Shown: positions 18,472 to 28,195 of the stretch, piece after piece | How the letters are laid out: every line of letters starts with the position of its first letter | Numbering within the stretch: position 1 is the first letter of the stretch | Assembly: GCF_014202315.1 (NCBI RefSeq) | Contig: NZ_JACHGN010000011.1 | Location: 186,001-250,000 of the forward strand | DNA from: Thermocatellispora tengchongensis | GTDB taxonomy: Bacteria; Actinomycetota; Actinomycetes; Streptosporangiales; Streptosporangiaceae | DNA: 64,000 nucleotides | Direction of reading: 5' to 3' | Position numbers and translations under genes: made by a program | Notes under the pieces: model-generated | What the model was told of the DNA's origin: nothing | Database searches by the model: none | Seen by the model: the letters and a program-made list of their open reading frames with translations, nothing else

Positions 18472-19755
18472 ATGGCCACTCCCCCCTCACTCGGACCCCT
18501 TGACACCCAAGCGTCCGACGCTCTGCCGAGAGCACGCGCGAGCTACATCTTCTGGATGATGGCCGCCAACTTCGGCATCTCCATGGCCTTCGTCGTCCCG
18601 CTGTCCTACTCGCTGGCGGTGCGGATCGAGGAACTGGCCCCCGGGCACGAGGAAGTGCTCGGATACGTCACCGGCACCGCGCAGGCGGTCTACCTCGTGC
18701 TCAGTCCCCTGCTCGGGCTGTGGAGCGACCGCACTCGCAGCCGCCTCGGCCGCCGCCGCCCCTTCATGATCGCCGGCCTGCTGCTGGGCCTCACCGCCCT
18801 GGTCGGTATCGCGTTCGCGCCGAACCTGCTGCTCGTGGGAGCCGGCTGGATGCTCGCGATGCTGGGCTGGGCGACCGCCGCGCAGGCGATACTCAACGTG
18901 CAGGCCGATCGCATCCCGGAGGAGCAGCGCGGCAGGATCTCCGGCTTCACCGGCCTGACCGGCCAGATCGCCCCCATCGCCGGCATCGGCATCGCGTCCG
19001 CCGTGACGGGCAACACCTTCCTCGTCTTCGTCCTGCCCGGTCTCATCGGCGCGGTGCTGCTGGCGGTCTTCCTCGTCGTCGGCAAGGAGGACGACACGCG
19101 CGGCGCCGTCCACCCGGCGGCCGTGTCGCCGCGGACGCTGGCGTCCAGCTACGTGTTCAACCCCCGCAAGCACCCGGACTTCGGCTGGAACTGGCTGGGA
19201 CGTCTGGTCTTCTTCATGGGGCTGTACTTCAACACGACGTTCGCCACCTTCTTCTACGCCCAGCGGTTGGACCTGCCGGTGCGCGAGGTGGCGGGCGCCG
19301 TGGCCGTCATCGGAGTCGTCGGCGTCGCCGCGGCGGCCCTCGGCGCGATCGGGGGCGGCTTCCTGTCGGACAAGCTGCGCCGGCGGAGACTGTTCGCCCT
19401 CATCGGGTCCCTCTTCTTCGTCGCGGGCGGAATCGTCGAGGCTTTCGCGCAGTCGTTCCCGACCCTTCTGATCGGGTCCGTCCTGATGCAGCTCGCGATC
19501 GCGTTCTTCAGCGCCGTAGACCAGGCGATCGTCCTGGCCGTGCTGCCCAGCCGGGAGGAGGCCGGGCGGTACATGGCCGTGGTGGCGTTCGCGCACAAGC
19601 TCCCGAGCGCGATCGCGCCGCTCATCGCCCCGTTCATCATCACCATCGGCGCGAGCGGCGGCGAGAAGAACTACACACTGCTCTATCTCAGCGGCGCGGC
19701 GCTGGCGCTCATCGGCGGGCTGCTGGTGTTCACCCGCGTGAAGTCGGTGCGATGA
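18472..19755 (+). CDS. MFS sugar/glycoside transporter (SLC45/GPH-like)
   Basis: A 427-residue, 12-helix major facilitator. The region GLWSDRTRSRLGRRRPFMI after helix 2 is typical of the sucrose/glycoside (SLC45-like, GPH-like) group. The C-terminal half has SAVDQAIVLAVLP and ends FTRVKSVR. AGGGAAGGG lies before the start. It overlaps the rhamnosidase start by ATGA. As the only transporter of the operon, and with unsecreted glycosidases following, it probably brings intact glycosides or oligosaccharides into the cell. Confidence 0.87.
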   Translation: MATPPSLGPLDTQASDALPRARASYIFWMMAANFGISMAFVVPLSYSLAVRIEELAPGHEEVLGYVTGTAQAVYLVLSPLLGLWSDRTRSRLGRRRPFMIAGLLLGLTALVGIAFAPNLLLVGAGWMLAMLGWATAAQAILNVQADRIPEEQRGRISGFTGLTGQIAPIAGIGIASAVTGNTFLVFVLPGLIGAVLLAVFLVVGKEDDTRGAVHPAAVSPRTLASSYVFNPRKHPDFGWNWLGRLVFFMGLYFNTTFATFFYAQRLDLPVREVAGAVAVIGVVGVAAAALGAIGGGFLSDKLRRRRLFALIGSLFFVAGGIVEAFAQSFPTLLIGSVLMQLAIAFFSAVDQAIVLAVLPSREEAGRYMAVVAFAHKLPSAIAPLIAPFIITIGASGGEKNYTLLYLSGAALALIGGLLVFTRVKSVR

Positions 19756-22445
19756 GGATGAGCGAGCACAGCCCGTACGATCTTCGTGTCGATGGCGGTG
19801 ACGACCGGTTCCCGGTCACCGGAGAGCGGCCGCTGCTGTCCTGGAAGCTGCCGCGTACGTGGAGCGGGCAGGACGGCTACGACCTTCAGGTCCGTGTCGA
19901 GGGCACCGAGCAGACGCTGCACAACGTCACCACCGCCCGGCACCTGTTCGTCGAGTGGCCGCTGCCGCCGCTGCGGAGCCGGCAGCGCGTCGCCTGGCGG
20001 GTCCGTACCCACCTTGGCGGGCGATCCTCGGCGTGGTCGCCGTGGCACGCGTTCGAGGCCGGCCTGCTGGACGGGGACTGGCGGGCCCGATGGATCTCCC
20101 CCCGGGAGGACGGCACGGAGTTCCGCCCCGCGTACGTTCTCGCCGGCGGCGTGGATCTGCGTGATGACATCGTCCAGGCCCGGCTCTACTCCACCGCCCT
20201 CGGCGTCTACGAGGCGTTCGTCAACGGCGTACGGGTGGGGACGGCGGAGCTGACGCCCGGCTGCACCTCCTACGCCGACACGCTCTACGCCCAGGCCGCG
20301 GACGTGACGGCGCTGCTGCACGGCGGCCGAAACGACCTGGAGATCGTGCTCTCCGACGGCTGGTACCGGGGCAGCGTGGGCACCTGGCGCAAGCGCGACT
20401 GCTGGGGCACGACGACCGCCGCACGGCTCCAGCTCCACGTACGTTACGCCGACGGCGCCGAGGCGGTCGCGGGCACGGACGCGGACTGGACCTCGCGCCG
20501 TGGCCACATCGTGGCGGCCGACCTCATGAACGGTCAGACGACCGACTTCACCGCCCAGCCCGGCCGCGTCCGGCCCGTCCTCGTGGACGCGGTCGCCGCG
20601 CCGCCGATCGACTGGTCGCCGGCCCCGCCGGTGCGCCGGGTCGAGCGGCTCGCCCCGCGCTCGGTGACCCGGCACGGCGACGGGGTGTGGATCGTGGACT
20701 TCGGCCAGAACGCCTCCGGGTGGGTCGCCCTGACCGACCTGGGCCCGGCCGGCACCCGCACCGTGATCGACCACGGCGAGCACCTGGACCCGGCCGGCGA
20801 CCTGACCACCGCCCACCTGGACAGCCAGAGGCCGGGCGAGCCCCCGATCCCGTTCGTGCAGCGCGACGAGGTCGTCTCCTCGGGTAGACCCGGCGAGGTG
20901 TTCGAGCCCCGGCACACCGTGCACGGCTTCCGCTACGCGCGAGTGCGCCGCACCGGCGCCGGCCTGGACCCGGCGGGCATCGTCATGCGGGTCGTGCACA
21001 CCGACCTGCGGCCGACGGCGACGTTCGCCTGCAGCGACGACGACCTCAACCGCCTGCACGAGGCGGCCCGCTGGAGCTTCCGCGGCAACGCCGTGGACAT
21101 CCCGACCGACTGCCCCACGCGCGAGCGCCTCGGCTGGACGGGCGACTACCAGGTCTTCGCCCCGACGGCGGCGCGGCTGTACGACATCGACGGCTTCAGC
21201 CGCAAGTGGCTGCGCTCGGTCCGCGACGACCAGCTCGACGACGGCCGCGTGGTGAACTCCTCACCGGACGCCAACCGCCTCAAGGTCCGCGACGACCCGA
21301 TGGCGGACGCGATCACCGGCTCCGCCGGATGGGGCGATGCCATCGTCCTGGTCCCGTGGGTGCTGTACGAGACCTACGGCGACACGGCCGCCCTCGCCGA
21401 GAACTGGCCGGCGATGCGGCGGTGGGTCGAATGGGCGCTCGCGACCGCGCGCACCGCCCGGCATCCCTCCCGCGCCGAGCGTTCGCCCGAGCCGCTCACA
21501 CACGAGGAGTTCGTCTGGGACGGCTCCTTCCACTGGGGGGAATGGCTGGAGCCGAAGCAGCGCGCGGCGGACGGGTCCCTGGTCGATCCCGTGATGAGCG
21601 ACCCGATGGCGTGGTACGCGGCGGACAAGGGCGAGGTGGGCACGGCGTACCTGTTCCGCTCCGTCCGCACGCTCGCCGCCGTCGCGCAGGTGCTCGGCCA
21701 CGACGACGACGCGGCCTGCTACCGCGAGACGGCCGAGAAGGTGCGGCACGCCTGGCAGACGGAGTTCCTGGACGCCGAGGGCCGGACGAAGTCCGGCACC
21801 CAGGCCGGCTACGTGCGCGCCCTGGCCTTCGACCTCGTGCCGGAGGAACTGCGTGAGAAGGCGGCCCGGCATCTCGTGGACCTGATCGACGCGGCCGGCG
21901 GGCACCTCGGCACGGGCTTCCTCTCCACGGCGGACCTGCTGCCCGTCCTCGCCGACACCGGCCACCCCGACGTCGCCTACTCGGTGCTGTACCAGCGGAC
22001 CTCCCCGTCCTGGCTGGGCATGCTCGACCGGGGCGCGACCACCATCTGGGAGGACTGGGACGGAGTGTCCGAGGACGGCACCGCCACGGCGTCCCTCAAC
22101 CACTACAGCAAGGGCGCGGTCATCCGCTTCCTGCACACCCACACCCTCGGCCTGCGGCAGGCGTCCGGCTCCGTCGGCTGGGAGTCCTTCCTCGTGGCGC
22201 CCGTGCTCAACGACGCGATCACCTGGGCCACGGGCACCTTCGACGGCCCGCAGGGGCGGATCGCCGTCGAATGGCGCGTCCAGGACGACCACCTGACCAT
22301 CTCGGTCGACGTGCCCGGAGGCTCCGAGGCGCGTATCCGCTTCCCCGACGGCAGCACCTTCCGTACCGGGCCGGGCCGCTTCTCCGCACGACGCCCGGTT
22401 CCCGGCCGCACCACCATCCCCGGCGGCGCTTCCGCCCGGGTCTGA
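19752..22445 (+). CDS. GH78 alpha-L-rhamnosidase, cytoplasmic
   Basis: An 897-residue GH78 protein. It begins without a signal peptide (MRMSEHSPYDLRV) and has an N-terminal beta-sandwich, a second sandwich with the substrate-binding WYRG segment, an (alpha/alpha)6 barrel and a C-terminal beta domain (GWESFLVAPV). The catalytic-barrel motif DIPTDCPTRERLGWTGD is at about residues 448-464 and includes the acid region. NHYSKGAV occurs late, as in the family. It starts inside the transporter stop codon. It would remove terminal rhamnose from imported compounds. Confidence 0.92.
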   Translation: MRMSEHSPYDLRVDGGDDRFPVTGERPLLSWKLPRTWSGQDGYDLQVRVEGTEQTLHNVTTARHLFVEWPLPPLRSRQRVAWRVRTHLGGRSSAWSPWHAFEAGLLDGDWRARWISPREDGTEFRPAYVLAGGVDLRDDIVQARLYSTALGVYEAFVNGVRVGTAELTPGCTSYADTLYAQAADVTALLHGGRNDLEIVLSDGWYRGSVGTWRKRDCWGTTTAARLQLHVRYADGAEAVAGTDADWTSRRGHIVAADLMNGQTTDFTAQPGRVRPVLVDAVAAPPIDWSPAPPVRRVERLAPRSVTRHGDGVWIVDFGQNASGWVALTDLGPAGTRTVIDHGEHLDPAGDLTTAHLDSQRPGEPPIPFVQRDEVVSSGRPGEVFEPRHTVHGFRYARVRRTGAGLDPAGIVMRVVHTDLRPTATFACSDDDLNRLHEAARWSFRGNAVDIPTDCPTRERLGWTGDYQVFAPTAARLYDIDGFSRKWLRSVRDDQLDDGRVVNSSPDANRLKVRDDPMADAITGSAGWGDAIVLVPWVLYETYGDTAALAENWPAMRRWVEWALATARTARHPSRAERSPEPLTHEEFVWDGSFHWGEWLEPKQRAADGSLVDPVMSDPMAWYAADKGEVGTAYLFRSVRTLAAVAQVLGHDDDAACYRETAEKVRHAWQTEFLDAEGRTKSGTQAGYVRALAFDLVPEELREKAARHLVDLIDAAGGHLGTGFLSTADLLPVLADTGHPDVAYSVLYQRTSPSWLGMLDRGATTIWEDWDGVSEDGTATASLNHYSKGAVIRFLHTHTLGLRQASGSVGWESFLVAPVLNDAITWATGTFDGPQGRIAVEWRVQDDHLTISVDVPGGSEARIRFPDGSTFRTGPGRFSARRPVPGRTTIPGGASARV

Positions 22446-22465
22446 CACAGCAGAAGGAGACCATC

Positions 22466-23275
22466 ATGTCCACCGCCGACGTATCGAGCAGGTCCCTGGC
22501 CGAACTCGTCTCCTTGGCAGGCCGGCGCGCGGTCGTGACCGGAGGGGGCCGAGGACTGGGCAAGGCGATCGCGTGGCGCCTCGCCGAGGCGGGAGCCGAC
22601 CTGCTGATCGGCGACATCGACGAGGAGTCGGCCGTCACCGTCGCCAAGCAGCTCGTGGAACGCCACGCCGTACGCGCGATCGGCGCCGCGATGGACGTCA
22701 CCGACCCTTCGTCGGTCGCCGCGGCCGCCGACCGTGTGGGCGCCGAGCTCGGCGGCCTGGACGTCTGGGTGAACAACGCGGGCGTCTTCCCGAGCGTCCC
22801 CCTGCTGGAGATGGGCGAGGAGACCTGGGATCAGGTGTTCGCCGTGAACGCGCGCGGCGTGTTCACCGGTGCGCGCGAGGCGGCACGCCGCATGGCGGCC
22901 GCGGGCACGGGCGGCGTCATCGTGAACATCGTCTCGACCGCCGGCTTCCGGGCGAGCGCGCCGGGCCTGGCCGCCTACGTCGGCTCGAAGCACGCCGTAC
23001 GCGGCCTCACGCGCGAGCTGGCCCTCGAACTCGCCCCGCTGGGGATCCGTGTGCTCGGGGTGGCGCCGAGCTATGTCCCCACGGAAGGCAACATGGCGGC
23101 GGCCGCGGCCGTGACGACCGGCGGCACACCGCCGACCCCCCTGATGCTGAACAGCCCGATCGGCCGTGCCGGTGTTCCCGACGACATCGCGCGTGTCGTC
23201 CTGTTCTGCGCCTCGGACCTGTCCGCCTTCATGACGGGCAGCACCCTGCTCGCCGACGGCGGCGACACCGCGTGA
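22466..23275 (+). CDS. Short-chain dehydrogenase/reductase
   Basis: A 269-residue classical SDR. The cofactor motif is TGGGRGLG at about residues 24-31, with Asp in LIGDID favouring NAD over NADP. NNAGVFPS is the structural motif. The catalytic set is Ser in STAGFRAS and Y-x3-K in YVGSKHA. AGAAGGAGA lies 5-6 bases before the start. Its place between a rhamnosidase and two other glycosidases suggests it oxidises a released sugar such as L-rhamnose, or the aglycone. The substrate cannot be decided from sequence. Confidence 0.85.
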   Translation: MSTADVSSRSLAELVSLAGRRAVVTGGGRGLGKAIAWRLAEAGADLLIGDIDEESAVTVAKQLVERHAVRAIGAAMDVTDPSSVAAAADRVGAELGGLDVWVNNAGVFPSVPLLEMGEETWDQVFAVNARGVFTGAREAARRMAAAGTGGVIVNIVSTAGFRASAPGLAAYVGSKHAVRGLTRELALELAPLGIRVLGVAPSYVPTEGNMAAAAAVTTGGTPPTPLMLNSPIGRAGVPDDIARVVLFCASDLSAFMTGSTLLADGGDTA

Positions 23276-23342
23276 CCGTCTGAGCGGGCCTCCGGTTCCA
23301 CGAATGATCAGTCGAGCCCCTGAGAAAGGCAGTACTCCGACC

Positions 23343-24542
23343 ATGCCCCAGTTCCCCTCCGGTTTCCTCTGGGGTGCGGCGACCGCGCCGCACCAGGTGG
23401 AAGGCAACAACGTCAACAGCGACTGGTGGGCTCTCGAACAGCGGATGCCCGGCATGCAGCGCAGCGGCGACGCGATCGACAGCTACCACCGCTACGCCGA
23501 GGACATGCGCCTGCTGGCCGAGGCGGGGCTCAACGCCTACCGCTTCGGCATCGAATGGGCCCGCGTCGAACCGGTACCCGGGGAGTTCTCCCGGGCCGAG
23601 CTCGCCCACTACCGCAGGATGATCGACACCGCCCTCGGCCTGGGCCTCACCCCCGTCGTCACCCTGCACCACTTCACCAACCCCCGGTGGTTCGCCGAGA
23701 CCGGCGGATGGCTGGGCGACCAGGCGGTCGAGCGCTTCCAGACCTACGTCCGGCAGGCCGCGGGCATTCTCGACGGCGTCGAGTGGGTGTGCACGATCAA
23801 CGAGCCGAACATGCTCGCCCTCATGATCGGCATGGCCCGCGACGCGCAGACCGGCCGTTCCACCAAGGACTGGATGAGCCCCACCGTCGAGGGCGCCGCG
23901 CGGCCCGTGCTCCCCGACCCCGACCCGAAGATCGGAGCGCGGCTGGCCGAGGCGCACGACGCGGCTCGCGAGGTCCTCAAGCGGCACACCGGGGCGGCCG
24001 TCGGCTGGACGGTGGCCTGCCAGGCGCTCACCCCGACGCCCGGCAACGAGGACAAGCTGCGCGAGGTCCGGTACGTCCGCGAGGACCTCTACCTGGAGGC
24101 GGCCCGCGGCGACGACTTCATCGGCGTGCAGTCCTACTCCAGCCAGGCCGTGGACGAGAACGGAGTCGTCCCGCACCCGCAGAGCCCGGACAACACGCAG
24201 ACCGGCAACGCCTACAGGCCCGACGCGCTCGGCATCGCCGTCCGGCACGCCTGGGAGACGACCGGCGGCACGCCGATCCTCGTCACCGAGAACGGCATCG
24301 CCACCGCCGACGACTCGCGGCGGATCGCCTACACCTCCGAGGCCCTCGGCCACCTGTCCGCCGCGATGGGCGACGGCATCGACGTCCGGGGCTACCTCCA
24401 CTGGAGCGCGCTGGACAACTTCGAGTGGGGCCACTGGGAGCCCACCTTCGGGCTCATCGCCGTCGATCGCACGACGTTCGCCCGCCACCCGAAGCCGAGC
24501 CTGGCCTGGCTCGGCGAGGTCGCCCGCCGCGGGGGGATCTGA
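23343..24542 (+). CDS. GH1 family beta-glycosidase, cytoplasmic
   Basis: A 399-residue GH1 protein starting MPQFPSGFLWGAATAPHQVE, the usual N-terminus of the family, without a signal peptide. The acid/base Glu is in CTINEPNML (about residue 155) and the nucleophile in VTENGIATADD (about residue 316). HWSALDNFEWGHW forms the aglycone side. It is shorter than many GH1 enzymes (about 440-460) but has all core motifs. An upstream ATG at 23304 lacks a binding site. The stop overlaps the next start by TGATG. Expected activity: beta-glucosidase or close relative. Confidence 0.9.
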   Translation: MPQFPSGFLWGAATAPHQVEGNNVNSDWWALEQRMPGMQRSGDAIDSYHRYAEDMRLLAEAGLNAYRFGIEWARVEPVPGEFSRAELAHYRRMIDTALGLGLTPVVTLHHFTNPRWFAETGGWLGDQAVERFQTYVRQAAGILDGVEWVCTINEPNMLALMIGMARDAQTGRSTKDWMSPTVEGAARPVLPDPDPKIGARLAEAHDAAREVLKRHTGAAVGWTVACQALTPTPGNEDKLREVRYVREDLYLEAARGDDFIGVQSYSSQAVDENGVVPHPQSPDNTQTGNAYRPDALGIAVRHAWETTGGTPILVTENGIATADDSRRIAYTSEALGHLSAAMGDGIDVRGYLHWSALDNFEWGHWEPTFGLIAVDRTTFARHPKPSLAWLGEVARRGGI

Positions 24543-26329
24543 TGCTGAGACCGCGATCGACTCCCACCCGTGAGCTGGTGAACCTCGACGGGCTCTGGCG
24601 CTTCTCGGTGGAGCAGGCGGACCGGCCGTGGGCCGGCCCCCTGGACACCACGCTGGAGGCCGCGGTCCCGGCCAGCTACAACGACCTGTTCACCGACAGC
24701 GCGATCCGCGACCACGTGGGCTGGGCCTGGTACCAGCGCCAGGTGCGGGTGCCGCGCGGCTGGGCCGGCGAGCGCGTCGTCCTGCGCGTGGACGCCGCCA
24801 CCCATCGGGGCCGGGTGTACGTGGACGACGTCCTGGTGGCCGAGCACGCGGGCGGCTACACGCCCTTCGAGGCCGACATCACCGAACACGTGCGCGCCGG
24901 GCAGGAGTTCCGCCTCACCATCGGCGTCGACAACGAGCTGACCGACACGACGATCCCGCCGGGCACGATCACCGTGGACGCCGGCGGGCGGCGCCGGCAG
25001 ACGTACCTGCACGACTTCTACAACTACGCCGGCCTGGCCCGCTCGGTGTGGCTCTACAGCCGCCCCGCCGTCCACATCGAGGACATCACGATCGTGACGG
25101 GCCTCGAAGAGGGCACCGGGACGGTCCGGTACTCGGTCCGGACCAGCGAGCCCGCGCCGGTGCGGGTGCGCGCCCTCGACGCCACCGGCGCCGAGGTCGC
25201 GGCGGCGGACGGCGCCGAAGGCGTCCTGCGGATCGACGACGTGACCCCGTGGCGGCCGGGCGCCGCGTACCTCTACGACCTGCTGGTCGAGGTCCTCGAC
25301 GGCGACCGGGTGGCCGACAGCTACACCGAACCGTTCGGCGTGCGGACCGTGGAGGTGCGCGGCACACGGTTCCTCATCAACGGCGAGCCGTTCTACTTCA
25401 CCGGCTTCGGCAAGCACGAGGACACCCCCGTGCGCGGCAAGGGCCATGACAACGCCTACCTCGTCCACGACTTCCAGCTCATGGACTGGATCGGCGCCAA
25501 CTCCTTCCGCACCTCCCACTACCCCTACGCCGAAGAGGTGATGGAGTTCGCCGACCGGCACGGCATCGTCGTCATCGACGAGACCGCCGCCGTCGGGCTC
25601 AACCTGGCGGTGCAGGGAGGGCTCACCGGCGTGCCGCCGAAGCCCACCTTCTCACCGGAGACCTTCGGCGAGGCCACCCGCGAGGCGCACGCCCGGGCGA
25701 TCCGCGAGCTGATCGCCCGGGACAAGAACCACCCCAGCATCGTGATGTGGTGCATCGCCAACGAGCCGTCCTCCGCCGAGGAGGGCGCGCGCGAGTACTT
25801 CGAGCCGCTGGTCGAGCTCACCCGCAAGCTCGATCCCACCCGCCCCGTGACCTACGCCGCGGTGATCTTCGCCACGCATGAGAACGACCGCATCGCCGAC
25901 CTGTTCGACGTGTTGTGCCTGAACCGCTACTACGGCTGGTACATCGCGACCGGCGACCTCGCCACGGCCGAGACCTTCTTGGAGCGCGACCTGCGCGGCT
26001 GGGCCGACAAGCACGGCAAGCCGATCCTGATGAGCGAGTACGGCGCCGACACCATGCCCGGCCTGCACTCGGTGTGGGACACGCCGTGGACCGAGGAGTA
26101 CCAGCAGTCCTACCTGGAGATGAACCACCGCGTGTTCGACCGGATCGAGGCGTTCGCCGGCGAGCACGTGTGGAACTTCGCCGACTTCCAGACCGCCAAC
26201 GGCATCCACCGGGTGGACGGCAACAAGAAGGGCGTGTTCACCCGCGACCGCAGGCCCAAGGCCGCCGCCCACGCGCTGCGGGCACGCTGGAAGCCGCTCG
26301 CCGGCCGCAAACCGCAGAGCGACGCGTAG
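24542..26329 (+). CDS. uidA: GH2 beta-glucuronidase
   Basis: A 595-residue GH2 enzyme close in length to E. coli UidA (603). It has the sugar-binding jelly roll (NLDGLWRFSVEQAD), immunoglobulin-like domain and TIM barrel. The acid/base Glu is in IANEPSS near residue 408, the nucleophile in LMSEYGADT near 498, and WNFADFQT precedes a late NKKGVFTRDR segment. NKKG is the N-x-K motif that contacts the glucuronate carboxylate, so glucuronidase is a better call than galactosidase. No signal peptide. It is the last gene of the operon. Confidence 0.88.
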   Translation: MLRPRSTPTRELVNLDGLWRFSVEQADRPWAGPLDTTLEAAVPASYNDLFTDSAIRDHVGWAWYQRQVRVPRGWAGERVVLRVDAATHRGRVYVDDVLVAEHAGGYTPFEADITEHVRAGQEFRLTIGVDNELTDTTIPPGTITVDAGGRRRQTYLHDFYNYAGLARSVWLYSRPAVHIEDITIVTGLEEGTGTVRYSVRTSEPAPVRVRALDATGAEVAAADGAEGVLRIDDVTPWRPGAAYLYDLLVEVLDGDRVADSYTEPFGVRTVEVRGTRFLINGEPFYFTGFGKHEDTPVRGKGHDNAYLVHDFQLMDWIGANSFRTSHYPYAEEVMEFADRHGIVVIDETAAVGLNLAVQGGLTGVPPKPTFSPETFGEATREAHARAIRELIARDKNHPSIVMWCIANEPSSAEEGAREYFEPLVELTRKLDPTRPVTYAAVIFATHENDRIADLFDVLCLNRYYGWYIATGDLATAETFLERDLRGWADKHGKPILMSEYGADTMPGLHSVWDTPWTEEYQQSYLEMNHRVFDRIEAFAGEHVWNFADFQTANGIHRVDGNKKGVFTRDRRPKAAAHALRARWKPLAGRKPQSDA

Positions 26330-26419
26330 GGAACCCTTTCCGCTCCGCCGCCGGGCCTTCGCGCGACGGGCATCACACGTGCGCTCACTGACACGGCGGG
26401 CGGTGCCGGTGCAGCCGGT

Positions 26420-26440
26420 CCCGCCCGGTGGCCGGGCGGG
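26420..26440 (+). terminator. Terminator hairpin between convergent uidA-like and AKR genes
   Basis: CCCGCCCGG and CCGGGCGGG pair perfectly around TGG. It lies in the 113-base gap between two convergent genes and can serve both strands. Confidence 0.7.
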
Positions 26441-26442
26441 GC

Positions 26443-27375
26443 TCAGCCGGTCGTGGTGATGCCGTCGAGCAGTGTCAGCTCGTCGTCGCTCAACCGGAGG
26501 GCGCCGGCCGCGATGTTCTCCTCAAGGTGCGCGAGGTCGCCGGTGCCGGGGATGGCGAGGACGTGGGGGCCGCGGTGGAGGGTCCAGGCGAGCCGGACCT
26601 GCGCCGGGGTGGCGCCGTGGGCCTTCGCGACCTCGGCGACCTCGGCTCGGCCCGTCTCGTCGTGGCCGCCATGCGGGGTGGCGCCGGGGACCGAGGTCGC
26701 GACGGCGAAGAAGGGCACGAACGCGACGCCGTGTTCGGCGCACAACTCGGCCAGGGCTTCGTCCTGCCGCTCGGTCAGGCCGTACCGGTTCTGCACGCAG
26801 ACCACCGGCGCGATCGCCATCGCCTCGATCAACTGCTCCGCCCCGATGTTGGAGACGCCGAGGTGGCGGACCAGGCCCGCCTCGCGCAGTTCGGCGAGGG
26901 CGCCGAAGTGCTCGGCCAGGGAGCCGGGCTCCTTGTCCAGTCCGGCGCCCCAGCGCAGGTTGACGACGTCCAGGTGGTCGAGTCCGAGCTGGCGGATGTT
27001 CTCCTCCACCTGGGCGCGCAACTGGTCCGGGCGCGCGTACTCGAACGCGCCGTCACGGGATCGAGCGGGTCCGACCTTCGTGGTGATGACCAGGTCGTCG
27101 GGGTACGGCTGAAGCGCCGTGCAGATCAGCTCGTTGGCCGAGCGGGTGGGCAGGAAGTAGAAGGCCGCGGTGTCGATGTGGTTGACACCGAGCTCGATGG
27201 CGCGGCGCAGCACGGCGATCGCGGCGGCGCGGTCCCTGGGCTTCTCGTCCCATGGCATGCCGGTCAGGCGCATCGCGCCGAACCCGATCCGGTTGACCGT
27301 GCGGTCGCCGAGCCGCCAGGTGCCCGCGGCGTCGGCGGTCGGGGTGCTGTTCGCGCTGGTGTTGTCGATCGTCAT
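26443..27375 (-). CDS. Aldo/keto reductase
   Basis: A 310-residue TIM-barrel oxidoreductase. GFGAMRLTG is the N-terminal family motif. The catalytic tetrad is readable as Asp and Tyr in HIDTAAFYF, Lys in ITTKVGP, and Asn in place of the usual His in LDVVNLRW. The NADP-binding end is AIPGTGDLAHLEENIAA. It starts at 27375 (MTIDNTS); the longer frame upstream lies in the regulator of the other strand. It is divergent from the regulator at 27476. Confidence 0.87.
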   Translation of the reverse strand: MTIDNTSANSTPTADAAGTWRLGDRTVNRIGFGAMRLTGMPWDEKPRDRAAAIAVLRRAIELGVNHIDTAAFYFLPTRSANELICTALQPYPDDLVITTKVGPARSRDGAFEYARPDQLRAQVEENIRQLGLDHLDVVNLRWGAGLDKEPGSLAEHFGALAELREAGLVRHLGVSNIGAEQLIEAMAIAPVVCVQNRYGLTERQDEALAELCAEHGVAFVPFFAVATSVPGATPHGGHDETGRAEVAEVAKAHGATPAQVRLAWTLHRGPHVLAIPGTGDLAHLEENIAAGALRLSDDELTLLDGITTTG

Positions 27376-27475
27376 GCCTCCAGCGTGCGGACACGCTCGC
27401 CGCACGTCCGGAAATGGCAACAAGCTGCCGATCGCACCGCAGCCGTTCGGTTCGGGCAGAATCGGTGGTGTGCGA

Positions 27476-28147
27476 ATGAGCGATGGTCTCGCGCGCGTGA
27501 GCGACGCGGTCACGATCGTGCGGGGCGAGGAGGAGCTGTTCCGGCGGACGGCGCACCTGTTCGCGACCGTCACCGACCTCACGTGCGCGGCCAACGACCT
27601 CGCGACCTGGATGGCCGAGCGCAGGTCGGAAGAGCTCGCCGCGGCCACGGCGGGGCGCTTGGGCGACATACGCATCCGCAAGATCTACCGGTCCGGGGTG
27701 CTGCTCGACTCGGTGTCCGCACGCGAACTCGCGCGGCACCGCGACCGCTTCGGTGCGCAGATCCGCATCACCACCGAGGAGATCAACGAGACGATCATCA
27801 TCGACCGCCGGGTCGTGATCCTGGCTGGCGACCGCAGAGCCGGTCGGCGCAGCTACAGCGTGATCACCCAGCCGGAGACCGTCCAGGGTGTGATGTCGCT
27901 GTTCGAGACGGCGTGGCGGTCGGCGACCGACCTCGCGGTCTACGACGCACAGGTCGCCGAGATCCGCCGGCTCGCGCCCGCGGTGCTGGACCTGCTCAGC
28001 GAAGGGGTCAAGGACGAGGCCGCCGCCCGCCGGCTCGGCCTGGGCGTGCGGACCTATCGGCGTCGGGTCGCCGAGCTGATGGCCGCGCTGGGCGCCGAAT
28101 CGCGGTTCCAGGCCGGTGTCCGGGCCCGCGACCTCGGCCTGGTCTAG
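27476..28147 (+). CDS. Helix-turn-helix regulator, LuxR-like C-terminus
   Basis: A 223-residue protein. The C-terminal 55 residues hold VLDLLSEGVKDEAAARRLGL and TYRRRVAELMAALGA, a LuxR-type helix-turn-helix, where most of the GerE signature is kept. The first two thirds resemble the phospholipase-D-like sensor region of actinobacterial TrmB/LuxR regulators (EINETIIIDRRVVILAGDR). Such proteins often have an N-terminal winged helix that is missing here. Divergent from the aldo/keto reductase, which it probably controls. Confidence 0.7.
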   Translation: MSDGLARVSDAVTIVRGEEELFRRTAHLFATVTDLTCAANDLATWMAERRSEELAAATAGRLGDIRIRKIYRSGVLLDSVSARELARHRDRFGAQIRITTEEINETIIIDRRVVILAGDRRAGRRSYSVITQPETVQGVMSLFETAWRSATDLAVYDAQVAEIRRLAPAVLDLLSEGVKDEAAARRLGLGVRTYRRRVAELMAALGAESRFQAGVRARDLGLV

Positions 28148-28176
28148 GCGGACCAGATGCAACCGCCGATATCAGA

Positions 28177-28185
28177 ATTCCGTTA
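28177..28185. promoter_or_regulatory. Candidate TetR half-site ATTCCGTTA
   Basis: ATTCCGTTA occurs 11 bases before the TetR start and again at 33297-33305 in the promoter of the molybdenum-hydroxylase operon. Two occurrences in front of functionally linked units suggest one regulator; no binding evidence is available. Confidence 0.4.
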
Positions 28186-28195
28186 CCATTGATTC

